In this document: in pieces, positions 50,335 to 59,314 of the stretch
How positions within the stretch are numbered: the stretch's first letter is position 1
Layout of the letters: each line of letters opens with the position of its first letter
Origin: Microbacterium lacus
Lineage (GTDB): Bacteria; Actinomycetota; Actinomycetes; Actinomycetales; Microbacteriaceae
NCBI RefSeq assembly: GCF_039531105.1
Contig: NZ_BAAAPK010000001.1
Span: forward strand, 1,860,001 to 1,924,000
DNA: 64,000 nt
Direction of reading: 5' to 3'
Made by a program: the position numbers and the translations under genes
The notes under the pieces: generated by a model
The model's database searches: none
What the model was told of the DNA's origin: nothing
What the model saw: the letters and a program-made list of their open reading frames with translations, nothing else

Positions 50335-51066
50335 TCACAAGCCGGAATCCTCCGCGCGCACCAGGATGCATCCGCATTCAGGGCACGTGACGACGGCATC
50401 GGTCTGGGCGAGGCGGATCGTCTGCAGGTCGGTGCCCGCGATCATCATGTGGCACCCTTCGCACGTCCGGCGTCGCAGATAGGCGGCCCCGGCGCTGCGT
50501 GCCGCCACCTTCTCGTACATCGCGACGAGGTCCGCGGGGATGGCGGCGACCAGCGCGCCGCGGTCGCGGGTCGCAGCATCGAAAGCGGCGGTGGCTTCGG
50601 CCACGATCCGCTTCGCCTCTGCACTGAGAGCCGTGCCCTCGTCGTTCGTCTGCGCGATGAGCGCTTCCTGTTCGGCGACGGCGGCTTCGGCGACCTCGAG
50701 CCGCTCCATGAGTTCGAGCTCAGCATCCTCGAGGTCGTTCTTGCGGCGGGCGAGGGACTGCAGCTCGCTCTCCAGCCCCTGCGCTTCTTTCGCGTTGCTC
50801 GTCGCCGCGAGCCGCTCCGCGTCGCGGGCGCGACGGGCGTCCACCATCGCCACGTCGGACTCGATGCGGGCGAGATCCGCCCGCAGATCGTCGCGGATGC
50901 CGAGACGCGATGTCAGCTCCTGCGACAGCGTCTGACGCTGCGTGATCAGCGCCTGCACGCGGGCAGCCTGAGGCGGATTGCGACGCGCGTTCTCAGCCTG
51001 TCGGATGCGGGTGTCGAGCTCGGCGAGTTCGACGAGACGGCGCTGGTCGGCGGGAAGTGCATTCAC
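50335..51066 (-). CDS. coiled-coil protein with C-terminal C4 zinc ribbon
   Basis: A 243-residue protein. Residues ~10-170 form an antiparallel coiled coil rich in Glu/Arg/Ala heptads. The C-terminus carries a C4 zinc ribbon: CEGCHMMI and CPECGCILV. This is the CT398/FlgZ-like family common in actinobacteria beside an Nif3-type gene; its role is unknown, possibly nucleic-acid binding. The GTG start at 51066 stands two bases after the 3' nucleotide of tRNA-Val(TAC), so cleavage of the tRNA from a joint transcript would leave a nearly leaderless mRNA. Confidence 0.88.
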   Translation of the reverse strand: MNALPADQRRLVELAELDTRIRQAENARRNPPQAARVQALITQRQTLSQELTSRLGIRDDLRADLARIESDVAMVDARRARDAERLAATSNAKEAQGLESELQSLARRKNDLEDAELELMERLEVAEAAVAEQEALIAQTNDEGTALSAEAKRIVAEATAAFDAATRDRGALVAAIPADLVAMYEKVAARSAGAAYLRRRTCEGCHMMIAGTDLQTIRLAQTDAVVTCPECGCILVRAEDSGL

Positions 51067-51067
51067 G

Positions 51068-51140
51068 TGGGCCCTGCCGGGATCGAACCGACGACATCCA
51101 CGGTGTAAACGTGGCGCTCTACCAGCTGAGCTAAAGGCCC
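51068..51140 (-). tRNA. tRNA-Val(TAC)
   Basis: A 73-base cloverleaf has the acceptor stem GGGCCTT/AGGGCCC (one U-G pair), the anticodon stem CCACG/CGTGG around TTTACAC (anticodon TAC) and the T-loop TTCGATC. The discriminator is A and CCA is not encoded. With the genes at 976 and 1424 it completes three Val isoacceptors in the window. Confidence 0.95.
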
Positions 51141-51196
51141 TTGCGGCAAGTCTAGGACGCAGCGCCCGCGACGACTTCGTACGACGGGATACTCGC

Positions 51197-51202
51197 TAGG
51201 CT
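51197..51202 (+). promoter_or_regulatory. -10 box of aceE
   Basis: TAGGCT lies 91 bases before the aceE GTG. The leader has GAAAGG six bases before the start but no hairpin I would call a riboswitch. Confidence 0.45.
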
Positions 51203-51293
51203 GGCAGACGGTGCGTTGTGCCCGCTCGACAAAGCCCGCTGCGCATCGCTTGCGATCACCTGGCACGATCTGCCAGAGAACGAAAGGTCTTCC

Positions 51294-54020
51294 GTGACTG
51301 TTCACGACCAGGATCCGTATTCACAGGGCCCCCTCGACAGCGATCCCGATGAGACCGCGGAGTGGCAGGAATCCCTCGAGCAGCTCGTCGCCGCGAAGGG
51401 CCACGGCCGCGGCCGCGAGATCATGCTCAGCCTGCTCAAGCGCTCGAAGGACCTGCACCTCGGCGTGCCGATGGTCCCGACGACCGACTACATCAACACG
51501 ATCGCCCCCGAGAACGAGCCGGACTTCCCCGGCGACGAGGAGATCGAACGCCGCTACCGCGCCTGGATCCGCTGGAACGCCGCGGTCACGGTGCACCGCG
51601 CGCAGCGCCCCGGAATCGGCGTCGGCGGTCACATCTCCACGTACGCATCCTCCGCGTCGCTGTACGAAGTGGGCTTCAACCACTTCTTCCGCGGCGCCGA
51701 CCACCCCTCCGGCGGCGACCAGATCTTCATTCAGGGTCACGCGTCCCCGGGCACGTACGCGCGTGCGTTCCTGGAAGGTCGTCTGACCGAGAAGCAGCTC
51801 GACGGCTTCCGCCAGGAGAAGTCGGCTGCGCCGAACGGCATCCCTTCGTACCCGCACCCGCGCCTCATGCCGGAGTTCTGGCAGTTCCCGACCGTGTCGA
51901 TGGGCCTCGGCCCGATCAACGCGATCTACCAGGCGATGACGAACAAGTACCTCACGAACCGCGGGATCAAGGACCTGTCGGACTCGCACGTGTGGGCGTT
52001 CCTCGGCGACGGCGAGATGGACGAGGTCGAGAGCCGCGGTCAGCTCCAGGTCGCCGCGAACGAGGGTCTGGACAACCTGACCTTCGTCGTCAACGCGAAC
52101 CTGCAGCGACTGGACGGGCCCGTCCGCGGGAACGGAAAGATCATCCAGGAGCTGGAGAGCTTCTTCCGCGGCGCCGGCTGGAACGTCATCAAGGTCGTGT
52201 GGGGTCGCGAGTGGGACGAGCTGCTGTCGCGCGACACCGACGGCGCGCTGCTGAACCTCATGAACGTCACTCCGGACGGCGACTACCAGACCTACAAGAC
52301 GGAGGACGGCGCGTACGTCAGGGAGAACTTCTTCGGCCGCGACGAGCGCACCCGTGCGCTCGTGAAGGACTACACGGACGACCAGATCTGGGGTCTGAAG
52401 CGCGGTGGTCACGACTACCGCAAGGTGTACGCGGCGTACAAGGCCGCCGTCGAGCACAAGGGTCAGCCCACCGTCATCATCGCCAAGACCATCAAGGGCT
52501 ACGGCCTGGGCAAGCACTTCGAGGGTCGCAACGCGACCCACCAGATGAAGAAGATGACCCTCGACGACCTCAAGCACTTCCGCGACGAGATGCACATCCC
52601 GGTGACGGATGCCCAGCTCGAGGAGAACCCGTACCTGCCGCCGTACTACAACCCCGGTCAGCAGGATGAGACGATCCAGTACCTCATGGAGCGTCGGCGG
52701 GCTCTCGGCGGCTTCCTCCCCGAACGTCGTTCCACGCACGTGGGTCTCCAGCTTCCCGACGACTCCGCGTACGCGCAGCCCAAGAAGGGCTCCGGCACGC
52801 AGGAGATCGCCACGACGATGGCGTTCGTCCGACTGCTGAAGGACCTGCTGCGCGCGAAGGGATTCGGCAACCGCATCGTCCCGATCATCCCGGACGAGGC
52901 CCGCACGTTCGGCATGGACGCGTTCTTCCCGACGGCCAAGATCTACAACCCGAACGGCCAGCACTACACCTCGGTCGACCGGGAGCTGCTGCTCGCCTAC
53001 AAGGAGAGCCCGCAGGGGCAGATCATGCACGTCGGCATCAACGAGGCGGGCGCCCTCGCCGCCTTCACCGGCGTCGGCACGTCCTACTCGACCCACGGCG
53101 AACCGCTCATCCCGGTCTACATCTTCTACTCGATGTTCGGCTTCCAGCGCACCGGCGACGCCCAGTGGGCCGCCGGCGACCAGATGGCGCGCGGCTTCAT
53201 CATCGGCGCGACGGCCGGTCGGACGACTCTGACCGGTGAGGGTCTGCAGCACGCCGACGGGCATTCTCACCTGCTCGCGTCGACGAACCCCGCGACGGTC
53301 TCCTACGATCCCGCGTACGGCTACGAGATCGCCCACATCGTGCGCGCGGGCCTGGACCGGATGTACGGCGGCCAGCACGAGGATCCGAACGTCATGTACT
53401 ACCTCACGGTGTACAACGAGCCGCTCGTGCAGCCTGCGGAGCCGGCCGATGTCGACATCGACGGCATCGTGCGCGGCATCCACCGCATCTCGCGGGGGGA
53501 GGGCGACGGCCCCCGCGCCCAGCTCCTCGCCTCGGGCGTCGGTGTGCCGTGGGCGCTGGAGGCGCAGCAGCTGCTGAAGGACGACTGGGGCGTGATCGCG
53601 GACGTGTGGTCGGTGACGTCGTGGACCGAGTTGCGTCGCGACGGTCTCGCCGCGGACGAGCACAACTTCCTGCATCCCGATCAGGAGCCGCGCACGGCGT
53701 ACATCACGGAGAAGCTGCGTGACACGCCCGGTCCCGTGGTCGCGGTCAGCGACTACATGCACGCCGTCCAGGATCAGATCCGGCCGTGGGTGCAGCACAA
53801 CTTCGCGACCCTCGGTGCGGACGGCTTCGGCTTCTCCGACACACGGGCCGCGGCGCGCCGGTTCTTCAAGATCGACGGCCCGTCGGTCGTCGTGCGCACG
53901 CTCCAGTCGCTCGCCGAAGAAGGATCCGTCGATCGGTCGCTGGCGGCGCAGGCGATCGAGAAGTACCGCCTCCACGACGTGACCGCCGGAACCAGCGGCA
54001 ACGCGGGCGGCGAGAGCTGA
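51294..54020 (+). CDS. aceE: pyruvate dehydrogenase E1 component (homodimeric)
   Basis: A 908-residue thiamine-diphosphate enzyme that decarboxylates pyruvate and acetylates the E2 lipoyl group. [21 protein letters not shown] is the N-terminal substrate block and GDGEMDE...NANLQRLDG the ThDP-Mg motif. [11 protein letters not shown] and [18 protein letters not shown] belong to the pyrimidine domain. I use GTG 51294, six bases after GAAAGG. No E2 or E3 is adjacent; those genes are at 35-38 kb. It is followed after eight bases by a PucR-type regulator and the fab genes, linking acetyl-CoA supply to lipid synthesis. Confidence 0.97.
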   Translation: MTVHDQDPYSQGPLDSDPDETAEWQESLEQLVAAKGHGRGREIMLSLLKRSKDLHLGVPMVPTTDYINTIAPENEPDFPGDEEIERRYRAWIRWNAAVTVHRAQRPGIGVGGHISTYASSASLYEVGFNHFFRGADHPSGGDQIFIQGHASPGTYARAFLEGRLTEKQLDGFRQEKSAAPNGIPSYPHPRLMPEFWQFPTVSMGLGPINAIYQAMTNKYLTNRGIKDLSDSHVWAFLGDGEMDEVESRGQLQVAANEGLDNLTFVVNANLQRLDGPVRGNGKIIQELESFFRGAGWNVIKVVWGREWDELLSRDTDGALLNLMNVTPDGDYQTYKTEDGAYVRENFFGRDERTRALVKDYTDDQIWGLKRGGHDYRKVYAAYKAAVEHKGQPTVIIAKTIKGYGLGKHFEGRNATHQMKKMTLDDLKHFRDEMHIPVTDAQLEENPYLPPYYNPGQQDETIQYLMERRRALGGFLPERRSTHVGLQLPDDSAYAQPKKGSGTQEIATTMAFVRLLKDLLRAKGFGNRIVPIIPDEARTFGMDAFFPTAKIYNPNGQHYTSVDRELLLAYKESPQGQIMHVGINEAGALAAFTGVGTSYSTHGEPLIPVYIFYSMFGFQRTGDAQWAAGDQMARGFIIGATAGRTTLTGEGLQHADGHSHLLASTNPATVSYDPAYGYEIAHIVRAGLDRMYGGQHEDPNVMYYLTVYNEPLVQPAEPADVDIDGIVRGIHRISRGEGDGPRAQLLASGVGVPWALEAQQLLKDDWGVIADVWSVTSWTELRRDGLAADEHNFLHPDQEPRTAYITEKLRDTPGPVVAVSDYMHAVQDQIRPWVQHNFATLGADGFGFSDTRAAARRFFKIDGPSVVVRTLQSLAEEGSVDRSLAAQAIEKYRLHDVTAGTSGNAGGES

Positions 54021-54028
54021 CCGCACGC

Positions 54029-55246
54029 ATGGCCTCCCGCCCGGCGCAGATGGACAAGACCGAGACCCTCGCGTGGCTGAGGAAGATCTCGGGCGACCTG
54101 GCGAGTGCCACGATCAAGCGGCTCGAGGACACCCTTCCGTGGTACGCCGAGATGCCGCCTGCGCGACGCTCCGCCGTGGGGCTCGTCGCGCAGGCGGGCA
54201 TCTCGTCGTTCATCCAGTGGTACGACGACCCGACGTCCACCCCCTGGATCGCCGCGGACATCTTCGCGGCCGCTCCGAGGGAGCTGCTGCGCAGCGTCAG
54301 CCTGACCCAGACGCTGCAGCTGATCCGGGTCACGGTGGAGGTCACCGAAGAGCGCCTGGTCGGAAAAGGCGACGACCTGCGCGAAGGCATCCTGCGCTAT
54401 TCGCGAGACGTCGCGTTCGCCGCGGCGGACGTGTACGCGCGGGCGGCCGAGGCGCGCGGGCTCTGGGACGCGCGCCTGGAGGCGCTCGTCGTCGATTCGA
54501 TCCTGACCGGTGAGGCCGACGAGGAGCTGCCCAGCCGCATCGCCGCCCTCGGCTGGCACGGGCACGGCGAGGTGGCGGTGCTCGTCGGCACCACTCCCCC
54601 GCAGTTCGACGTCGATCAGCTCCGGCGCAGTGCCCGCAAGCTCGGTGTCGACGTGCTCATCGGTGTGCAGGGGTCCAGACTCGTGCTCGTCCTCGGTCGC
54701 GCGGAGCTGCCGGGACGCCCGGACGACGAGCCGGAACTGCCGTTCCCCGAGATCGCCAAGCGGCTCGAGCCGGGGTTCGGACCGGGCTTCCTCGTGCTCG
54801 GTCCTGCCGTCCCCGCCCTCGTGGACGCGAGCCAGAGCGCCCGCGCGTCGCTCGCCGGATTCGCGGTCGCCCGCGCCTGGCGCAACGCGCCGCGTCCGGT
54901 CGAGGCCGACGACCTGCTGCCGGAGCGCGCACTCGCGGGCGACCCGCTCGCGAAGCAGACCCTGGTCGAGCGGATCTACCGCCCCCTGCAGTCGCACAGC
55001 GCGGACCTGGTCACCACGCTCTGGAGCTATCTCGACAACGGTCGCTCCCTCGAGGCCACGGCGCGCGAGCTCTTCGTGCACCCGAACACGGTGCGGTACC
55101 GCCTGAAGCGCGTCTCGGACGTCATCGGGTGGGATGCGACGGGTCCGCGAGAGGCGCTCATCCTGCAGACCGCCTTGATCCTGGGCTCAATCGGGGGCGA
55201 TTCCGCGCGCCGCCGTATCCCGTCGCTGCGGCGGAGCACGAACTGA
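54029..55246 (+). CDS. fasR: FasR-like PucR/CdaR-family transcriptional activator
   Basis: A 405-residue regulator. Its last ~60 residues hold the PucR-type helix-turn-helix (YLDNGRSLEATARELFVHPNTVRYRLKRVSDVIGWD). A GGDEF-like middle domain and an N-terminal helical domain (IKRLEDTLPWYAEMPPARRSAVG) precede it. In Streptomyces a protein of this type, FasR, is encoded just before fabD-fabH-acpP-fabF and activates that operon; the order here is identical. ATG 54029 is used, eight bases after the aceE stop codon, so it may ride on the aceE transcript. A palindrome follows 21 bases after its stop codon. Confidence 0.85.
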   Translation: MASRPAQMDKTETLAWLRKISGDLASATIKRLEDTLPWYAEMPPARRSAVGLVAQAGISSFIQWYDDPTSTPWIAADIFAAAPRELLRSVSLTQTLQLIRVTVEVTEERLVGKGDDLREGILRYSRDVAFAAADVYARAAEARGLWDARLEALVVDSILTGEADEELPSRIAALGWHGHGEVAVLVGTTPPQFDVDQLRRSARKLGVDVLIGVQGSRLVLVLGRAELPGRPDDEPELPFPEIAKRLEPGFGPGFLVLGPAVPALVDASQSARASLAGFAVARAWRNAPRPVEADDLLPERALAGDPLAKQTLVERIYRPLQSHSADLVTTLWSYLDNGRSLEATARELFVHPNTVRYRLKRVSDVIGWDATGPREALILQTALILGSIGGDSARRRIPSLRRSTN

Positions 55247-55267
55247 TCACGACCGCCGCCCGGCGAC

Positions 55268-55290
55268 GCTCTGTGCGGCGCGCACAAAGC
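55268..55290 (+). promoter_or_regulatory. 23-bp palindrome upstream of fabD (candidate FasR operator)
   Basis: The half sites GCTCTGTGCG and CGCACAAAGC, separated by GCG, are complementary in nine of ten positions. The site lies 61-83 bases before fabD. No T tract follows, so I read it as an operator and not a terminator, although it could also form a hairpin at the end of the fasR mRNA. Confidence 0.45.
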
Positions 55291-55350
55291 CTCGGCCGAT
55301 TGTTGTGACGAGATCGCCAGAACCGCTCGGATGATCCTTGGCAGGATGGG

Positions 55351-56268
55351 ATGGTGATGATCGCCGTCTTCCCGGGCCAGGGTTCCCAGACTCCCGGATT
55401 TCTCAGCCCGTGGCTGTCCGTCGACGGCGCCGCCGAGCGCGTGTCCTCGTATTCCGAATGGGCGGGGGTCGACCTCCTCGCCGCCGGTACGGAGTGGGAC
55501 GCTGACCGCATCCGCGACACGCAGGTCGCACAGCCTCTCATCGTCGCGGCGAGTCTGCTCTCCTGGCACGCATTGGCCGACCGCTCCGCGGTCGCGGGCG
55601 TCGCCGGTCACTCCGTGGGCGAGTTCGCGGCGGCCGCCGCTGCGGGCGTGCTCTCCGATGAGGACGCGCTGCGACTCGTCGGCATCCGTGGTCGTGCGAT
55701 GGCCGCGGCGGCCGCCGCGGAGCAGACGGGCATGAGCGCAGTCATCGGCGGCGATCAGGATGCCGTCGTCTCCCGGCTGGAGGAGCTCGGGCTCACCCCT
55801 GCCAACTACAACGGCGCGGGTCAGATCGTCGCGGCAGGATCCCTCGCCGGGCTCCAGGCTCTGAGTGCGGAGCCGCCGCAGGGCACGCGCGTCATCCCGC
55901 TGCAGGTCGCGGGTGCCTTCCACACCGACTACATGGCTCCCGCCGTGCAGGCGCTCCGTGAGGCGGCCGACGCCGTGCAGCCCGCAGATCCCGGCGTGAC
56001 GCTCTGGTCGAACCGCGACGGCGCGCCCGTCGAGTCCGGGGCCGCCTTCGTCGCCGCCCTCGTCGATCAAGTGGCCTCGCCCGTGCGGTGGGATCTGTGC
56101 ATGGACTCCTTCGCCGAGGCGGGGGTGACCGGTATCGTCGAGCTGTCGCCGGCGGGCACCCTCACAGGCCTGGCCAAGCGTGCACTCCGAGGAGTTCCGA
56201 GTGTCGCCGTCAAGACGCCCGACGACCTCCCCGCCGCTCAGACGCTTCTGAGCGGATCTCAGGCATGA
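55351..56268 (+). CDS. fabD: malonyl-CoA:ACP transacylase
   Basis: A 305-residue enzyme that moves malonyl from CoA to acyl carrier protein, the entry to type II fatty-acid synthesis. It begins with IAVFPGQGSQTPGF, the nucleophile Ser stands in AGHSVGEFAA, and the second active-site His in VAGAFHTDYM. Three in-frame starts (ATG 55351, GTG 55354, ATG 55357) follow AGGA at 55343-55346; the spacing suits 55351-55357 about equally, and family comparison favours 55357. The stop codon overlaps an ATG of the next gene. Confidence 0.95.
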   Translation: MVMIAVFPGQGSQTPGFLSPWLSVDGAAERVSSYSEWAGVDLLAAGTEWDADRIRDTQVAQPLIVAASLLSWHALADRSAVAGVAGHSVGEFAAAAAAGVLSDEDALRLVGIRGRAMAAAAAAEQTGMSAVIGGDQDAVVSRLEELGLTPANYNGAGQIVAAGSLAGLQALSAEPPQGTRVIPLQVAGAFHTDYMAPAVQALREAADAVQPADPGVTLWSNRDGAPVESGAAFVAALVDQVASPVRWDLCMDSFAEAGVTGIVELSPAGTLTGLAKRALRGVPSVAVKTPDDLPAAQTLLSGSQA

Positions 56269-56282
56269 CCGGAGCAGCTCAT

Positions 56283-57284
56283 ATGGCCCCCACCCTCATT
56301 CAGTCGACCGGCGCCGCGCACACGCGCATCTACGCATACGGCGCCGCGCGCGGCGAGATCGCCGTCCCCAACGAGGATTTGATCGGGCCCATCGACTCGA
56401 GCGACGAGTGGATCCGCCAGCGCACGGGGATCGTCACGCGCACACGAGCCGTCCACGACACCGACGCGATCGATCTGGCGACGGATGCCGCGCGCGAGGC
56501 GATCGAGAAGTCCGGGGTGGCGGCATCCGACATCGACGCCGTGATCGTCGCGACGATCTCGAACCCGAAGCAGACTCCATCCGTCTCGGCGATCGTGGCC
56601 GACCGCGTCGGCTCGAACCCGGCCGCCGCCTACGACGTGAACGCGGCCTGCGCCGGATTCGCCTACGGTGTCGCACAGGCTGACGCGCTCATCCGGGCGG
56701 GCGCGGCGCACTACGCGCTCGTGATCGGCACGGAGAAGCTGAGCGACGTCGTCGACCCGACGGATCGGAGCATCTCGTTCCTCCTCGGTGACGGAGCCGG
56801 CGCCGTGGTGGTCGGTCCGAGCGAGACGCCGGGAATCGGTCCCACGATCTGGGGGTCCGACGGTTCCAAGGCGGAAGCGGTCGGGATGAACGGCACGCTC
56901 ACGCAGTTCCGCGACGGTGAGGTGCCGTGGCCGACACTTCGCCAGGAGGGACCGACGGTCTTCCGCTGGGCGGTGTGGGAGATGGTCAAGGTCGCGCGCC
57001 AGGCGCTCGAGGCGGCCGGGGTGACGGCATCCGATCTGGCGGCCTTCGTCCCCCATCAGGCCAACATGCGCATCATCGACGAGTTCGCCAAGCAGCTGAA
57101 GCTGCCCGACACCGTCGTGATCGGCCGTGACATCGAGACGACCGGGAACACGTCGGCCGCGTCGATCCCGCTCGCGACGCACCGACTGCTGCAGGAGCAC
57201 CCCGAGCTCAGCGGCGGGCTCGCGCTGCAGATCGGCTTCGGCGCCGGTCTCGTGTTCGGCGCCCAGGTCGTCGTCCTTCCCTGA
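56283..57284 (+). CDS. fabH: 3-oxoacyl-ACP synthase III
   Basis: A 333-residue condensing enzyme that starts chain growth by joining an acyl-CoA with malonyl-ACP. The triad is complete: Cys123 in NAACAGFAYG, His in PHQANMRI and Asn in GNTSAAS. SSDEWIRQRTGI is the conserved N-terminal block. I choose ATG 56283 because GGAG lies eight bases upstream; ATG 56265, which overlaps the fabD stop codon, is the other option. In branched-chain-lipid actinobacteria FabH usually prefers branched acyl-CoA primers; that is inference here. Confidence 0.96.
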   Translation: MAPTLIQSTGAAHTRIYAYGAARGEIAVPNEDLIGPIDSSDEWIRQRTGIVTRTRAVHDTDAIDLATDAAREAIEKSGVAASDIDAVIVATISNPKQTPSVSAIVADRVGSNPAAAYDVNAACAGFAYGVAQADALIRAGAAHYALVIGTEKLSDVVDPTDRSISFLLGDGAGAVVVGPSETPGIGPTIWGSDGSKAEAVGMNGTLTQFRDGEVPWPTLRQEGPTVFRWAVWEMVKVARQALEAAGVTASDLAAFVPHQANMRIIDEFAKQLKLPDTVVIGRDIETTGNTSAASIPLATHRLLQEHPELSGGLALQIGFGAGLVFGAQVVVLP

Positions 57285-57303
57285 CCCAGCCGACCCCCGA
57301 CTC

Positions 57304-57309
57304 TAGACT
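57304..57309 (+). promoter_or_regulatory. -10 box upstream of acpP
   Basis: TAGACT lies 43 bases before the acpP ATG, inside the fab operon. An internal promoter would fit the high demand for carrier protein. The leader contains a GGCCC/GGGCC inverted repeat (GGGCCCCGACCGGGCC). Confidence 0.45.
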
Positions 57310-57352
57310 GAACAGGGCCCCGACCGGGCCACCCCGAAGAACAGGAGAAACC

Positions 57353-57601
57353 ATGGCATTCAGCAACGACGAGGTCCTCGCGGGACTCGCCGAGCTCATC
57401 ACCGACGAAACGGGGATCTCGGCCGACGAGGTCGCCCTGGAGAAGTCGTTCACCGATGACCTCGACATCGACTCGATCTCGATGATGACGATCGTCGTCA
57501 ACGCCGAGGAGAAGTTCGGCGTCACGATCCCCGACGACGAGGTCAAGAACCTCAAGACCGTCGGCGACGCCGTCACCTTCATCACGTCCAACCAGGCCTG
57601 A
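57353..57601 (+). CDS. acpP: acyl carrier protein
   Basis: An 82-residue acidic four-helix protein that carries growing acyl chains on a 4'-phosphopantetheine arm. The attachment Ser41 is in DLDIDSISMM, a DSI variant of the usual DSL motif. AGGAG precedes the ATG at good spacing. It stands between fabH and fabF as in other actinobacteria. Confidence 0.97.
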   Translation: MAFSNDEVLAGLAELITDETGISADEVALEKSFTDDLDIDSISMMTIVVNAEEKFGVTIPDDEVKNLKTVGDAVTFITSNQA

Positions 57602-57697
57602 CCGCGTTCCCGGGTCCGCTCGGATCCCGGTCCTTCGACGCACATTCCGGTGGGGGCGAACGCCCCCACCGGCTCACCTTGAGGATGAGACACACGC

Positions 57698-58936
57698 ATG
57701 AGCACCCCCCGCATCGTCGTCACCGGCATCGGCGCGTCCTCGCCGCTGGGCGGCACCGCCCCCGAGAGCTGGTCCGCCCTTCTCGACGGCGTCTCCGGCG
57801 CGCGCACCCTCGAGTACGACTGGGTGGAGCAGTACCAGCTGCCGGTGACGTTCGCCGCCGAGGCGAAGGTGCGCCCGGACACGGTGCTCGAGCGGCCGCA
57901 GGCCAAGCGCCTGGACCCGTCCTCGCAGTTCGCGCTCGTCGCCGCCATGGAGGCCTGGGCGGACGCCGGGAGCCCTGACGTCGATCCGGACCGCCTGGGC
58001 GTCGACTTCGCCACCGGGATCGGCGGTGTCTGGACGCTTCTGGACGCGTGGGACACGCTTCGCGAGAAGGGGCCGCGGCGGGTGATGCCGATGACGGTCC
58101 CGATGCTGATGCCCAACGCCGCAGCCGGCAACCTCTCGCTGCACTTCGGCGCGCGTGCCTACGCGCGTACCGTCGCGAGCGCGTGTGCGTCGAGCACGGA
58201 ATCGATCATCAACGCGATCGAGCACCTGCGCGCCGGCCTCGCCGACGTCGTGATCGCGGGCGGCACGGAGTCGGCCATCCACCCGATCACGATCGCTTCC
58301 TTCGCCTCGATGCAGGCGCTGTCCAAGCGCAACGACGACCCCGCGCACGCCTCACGCCCCGGCAGCATCGACCGCGACGGCTTCGTCATGGGCGAGGGTG
58401 CCGGCGTCCTCATCCTCGAGACCGAGGAGCACGCGCGCGCCCGCGGGGCCAAGATCTACGCCGCGGTCGTCGGCGGCGGGGTCACGGCCGATTCGTACCA
58501 CATCACCGCGAACGACCCCGAGGGCACCGGTGCTGCCAGTGCGGTGCGCGCCGCGCTGGAGATGGCGGATGCCGCTCCCGGCGACGTCACGCACATCAAC
58601 GCGCACGCAACCTCGACCCCCGTCGGCGATCCGAACGAGTACGTCGCGCTCAAGACGGTGTTCGGGGATCGGATCGACGAGATCCCGGTCTCGGCGACGA
58701 AGGCGTCGACCGGTCACCTCCTGGGTGGAACGGGCGCGCTGGAGGCGATCTTCACGGTCCTCGCGCTGCAGGACCGTATGGCTCCGCCGACGATCAACCT
58801 CACCGAGCAGGATCCTGCGGTCCCGTTCCGGATCTCCGGCGAGCCGCAGCCGCTGGGCGACGGCCCGCAGCTCGCGATCAGCAACTCGTTCGGCTTCGGC
58901 GGTCACAACGCCGTCGTCGCCTTCGCCTCCGTTTGA
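57698..58936 (+). CDS. fabF: 3-oxoacyl-ACP synthase II
   Basis: A 412-residue condensing enzyme for chain elongation. The nucleophile Cys163 stands in SACASSTESI, with the two active-site histidines in INAHATSTPVGD and TGHLLGGTGALEAI, and SNSFGFGGHNAVV at the C-terminus. Its length is normal. It is the last gene of the fab cluster; a GC-rich hairpin and a repeat block follow the stop codon. Confidence 0.97.
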   Translation: MSTPRIVVTGIGASSPLGGTAPESWSALLDGVSGARTLEYDWVEQYQLPVTFAAEAKVRPDTVLERPQAKRLDPSSQFALVAAMEAWADAGSPDVDPDRLGVDFATGIGGVWTLLDAWDTLREKGPRRVMPMTVPMLMPNAAAGNLSLHFGARAYARTVASACASSTESIINAIEHLRAGLADVVIAGGTESAIHPITIASFASMQALSKRNDDPAHASRPGSIDRDGFVMGEGAGVLILETEEHARARGAKIYAAVVGGGVTADSYHITANDPEGTGAASAVRAALEMADAAPGDVTHINAHATSTPVGDPNEYVALKTVFGDRIDEIPVSATKASTGHLLGGTGALEAIFTVLALQDRMAPPTINLTEQDPAVPFRISGEPQPLGDGPQLAISNSFGFGGHNAVVAFASV

Positions 58937-58941
58937 GACAA

Positions 58942-58961
58942 CGGTGCGCGACCGCGCACCG
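58942..58961 (+). terminator. hairpin after fabF
   Basis: A perfect 9-bp stem CGGTGCGCG/CGCGCACCG with a 2-base loop begins six bases after the fabF stop codon. There is no U tract, which is common for actinobacterial terminators. Confidence 0.55.
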
Positions 58962-58963
58962 CG

Positions 58964-59120
58964 CTTCCCGTCGAGATGGTGGGTTTCCCGGCGAGATGGT
59001 GGGTTTCCCGTCGAGATGGTGTGCACCGTCTCGGCGGAGGATGCACCGTCTCGGTGGAGGATGCACCGTCTCGGCGGAGGATGCACCGTCTCGGCGGAGA
59101 ATGCACCATCCCGGCGGGGC
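58964..59120. repeat. block of eight 20-bp repeats in two opposing orientations
   Basis: Three copies of a 20-mer (CTTCCCGTCGAGATGGTGGG and variants) are followed without spacing by five copies of CACCGTCTCGGCGGAGGATG and variants. The second type is related to the reverse complement of the first (CACCATCTCGACGGGA versus CACCGTCTCGGCGGAG), so the block is a tandem array that inverts in the middle. It lies in the 378-base gap between fabF and DUF3145. No ORF here is convincing. Confidence 0.85.
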
Positions 59121-59197
59121 AGTTCGGATGCGGAGGGCGAATCGGATGCCGGGAACGGCGGCCGCTTCGGAACCGCGGTGCGCATCGACGACACGAA

Positions 59198-59224
59198 GAC
59201 GCCCCCGATGAGTTCGGGGGCGTC
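59198..59224 (-). terminator. terminator of the DUF3145 gene
   Basis: A perfect 11-bp stem GACGCCCCCGA/TCGGGGGCGTC with a 5-base loop lies 90 bases beyond the DUF3145 stop codon. On the minus strand it is followed by TTCGTGTC. The remaining ~90 bases to the gene show nothing else. Confidence 0.7.
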
Positions 59225-59314
59225 TGTCGTTTCAGGCGGCGATTCGCGGTCTCGGCGTCCGGGAGCAGAGTCTCCGACCGCCGGTAATGGCGCCTGCGCC
59301 GCCCGAGGCCCGGG

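Noticed and set aside
51141..51293. Riboswitch in the aceE leader
   Set aside because: The leader is ~90 bases with only weak pairing and no match to a riboswitch core that I can recognise.
51321..54026. 901-codon open frame on minus, opposite aceE
   Set aside because: Low-complexity Arg/Val/Asp-rich translation, no ribosome site or motif; shadow of aceE.
58964..59120. CRISPR array
   Set aside because: The 20-bp units abut with no spacers, the orientation changes in the middle and no cas gene is near.
58976..59287. Small ORFs through the 20-bp repeat block (e.g. 103 codons on plus)
   Set aside because: A 20-bp period shifts the reading frame from unit to unit, so no repeated peptide is encoded; no start signal is seen.
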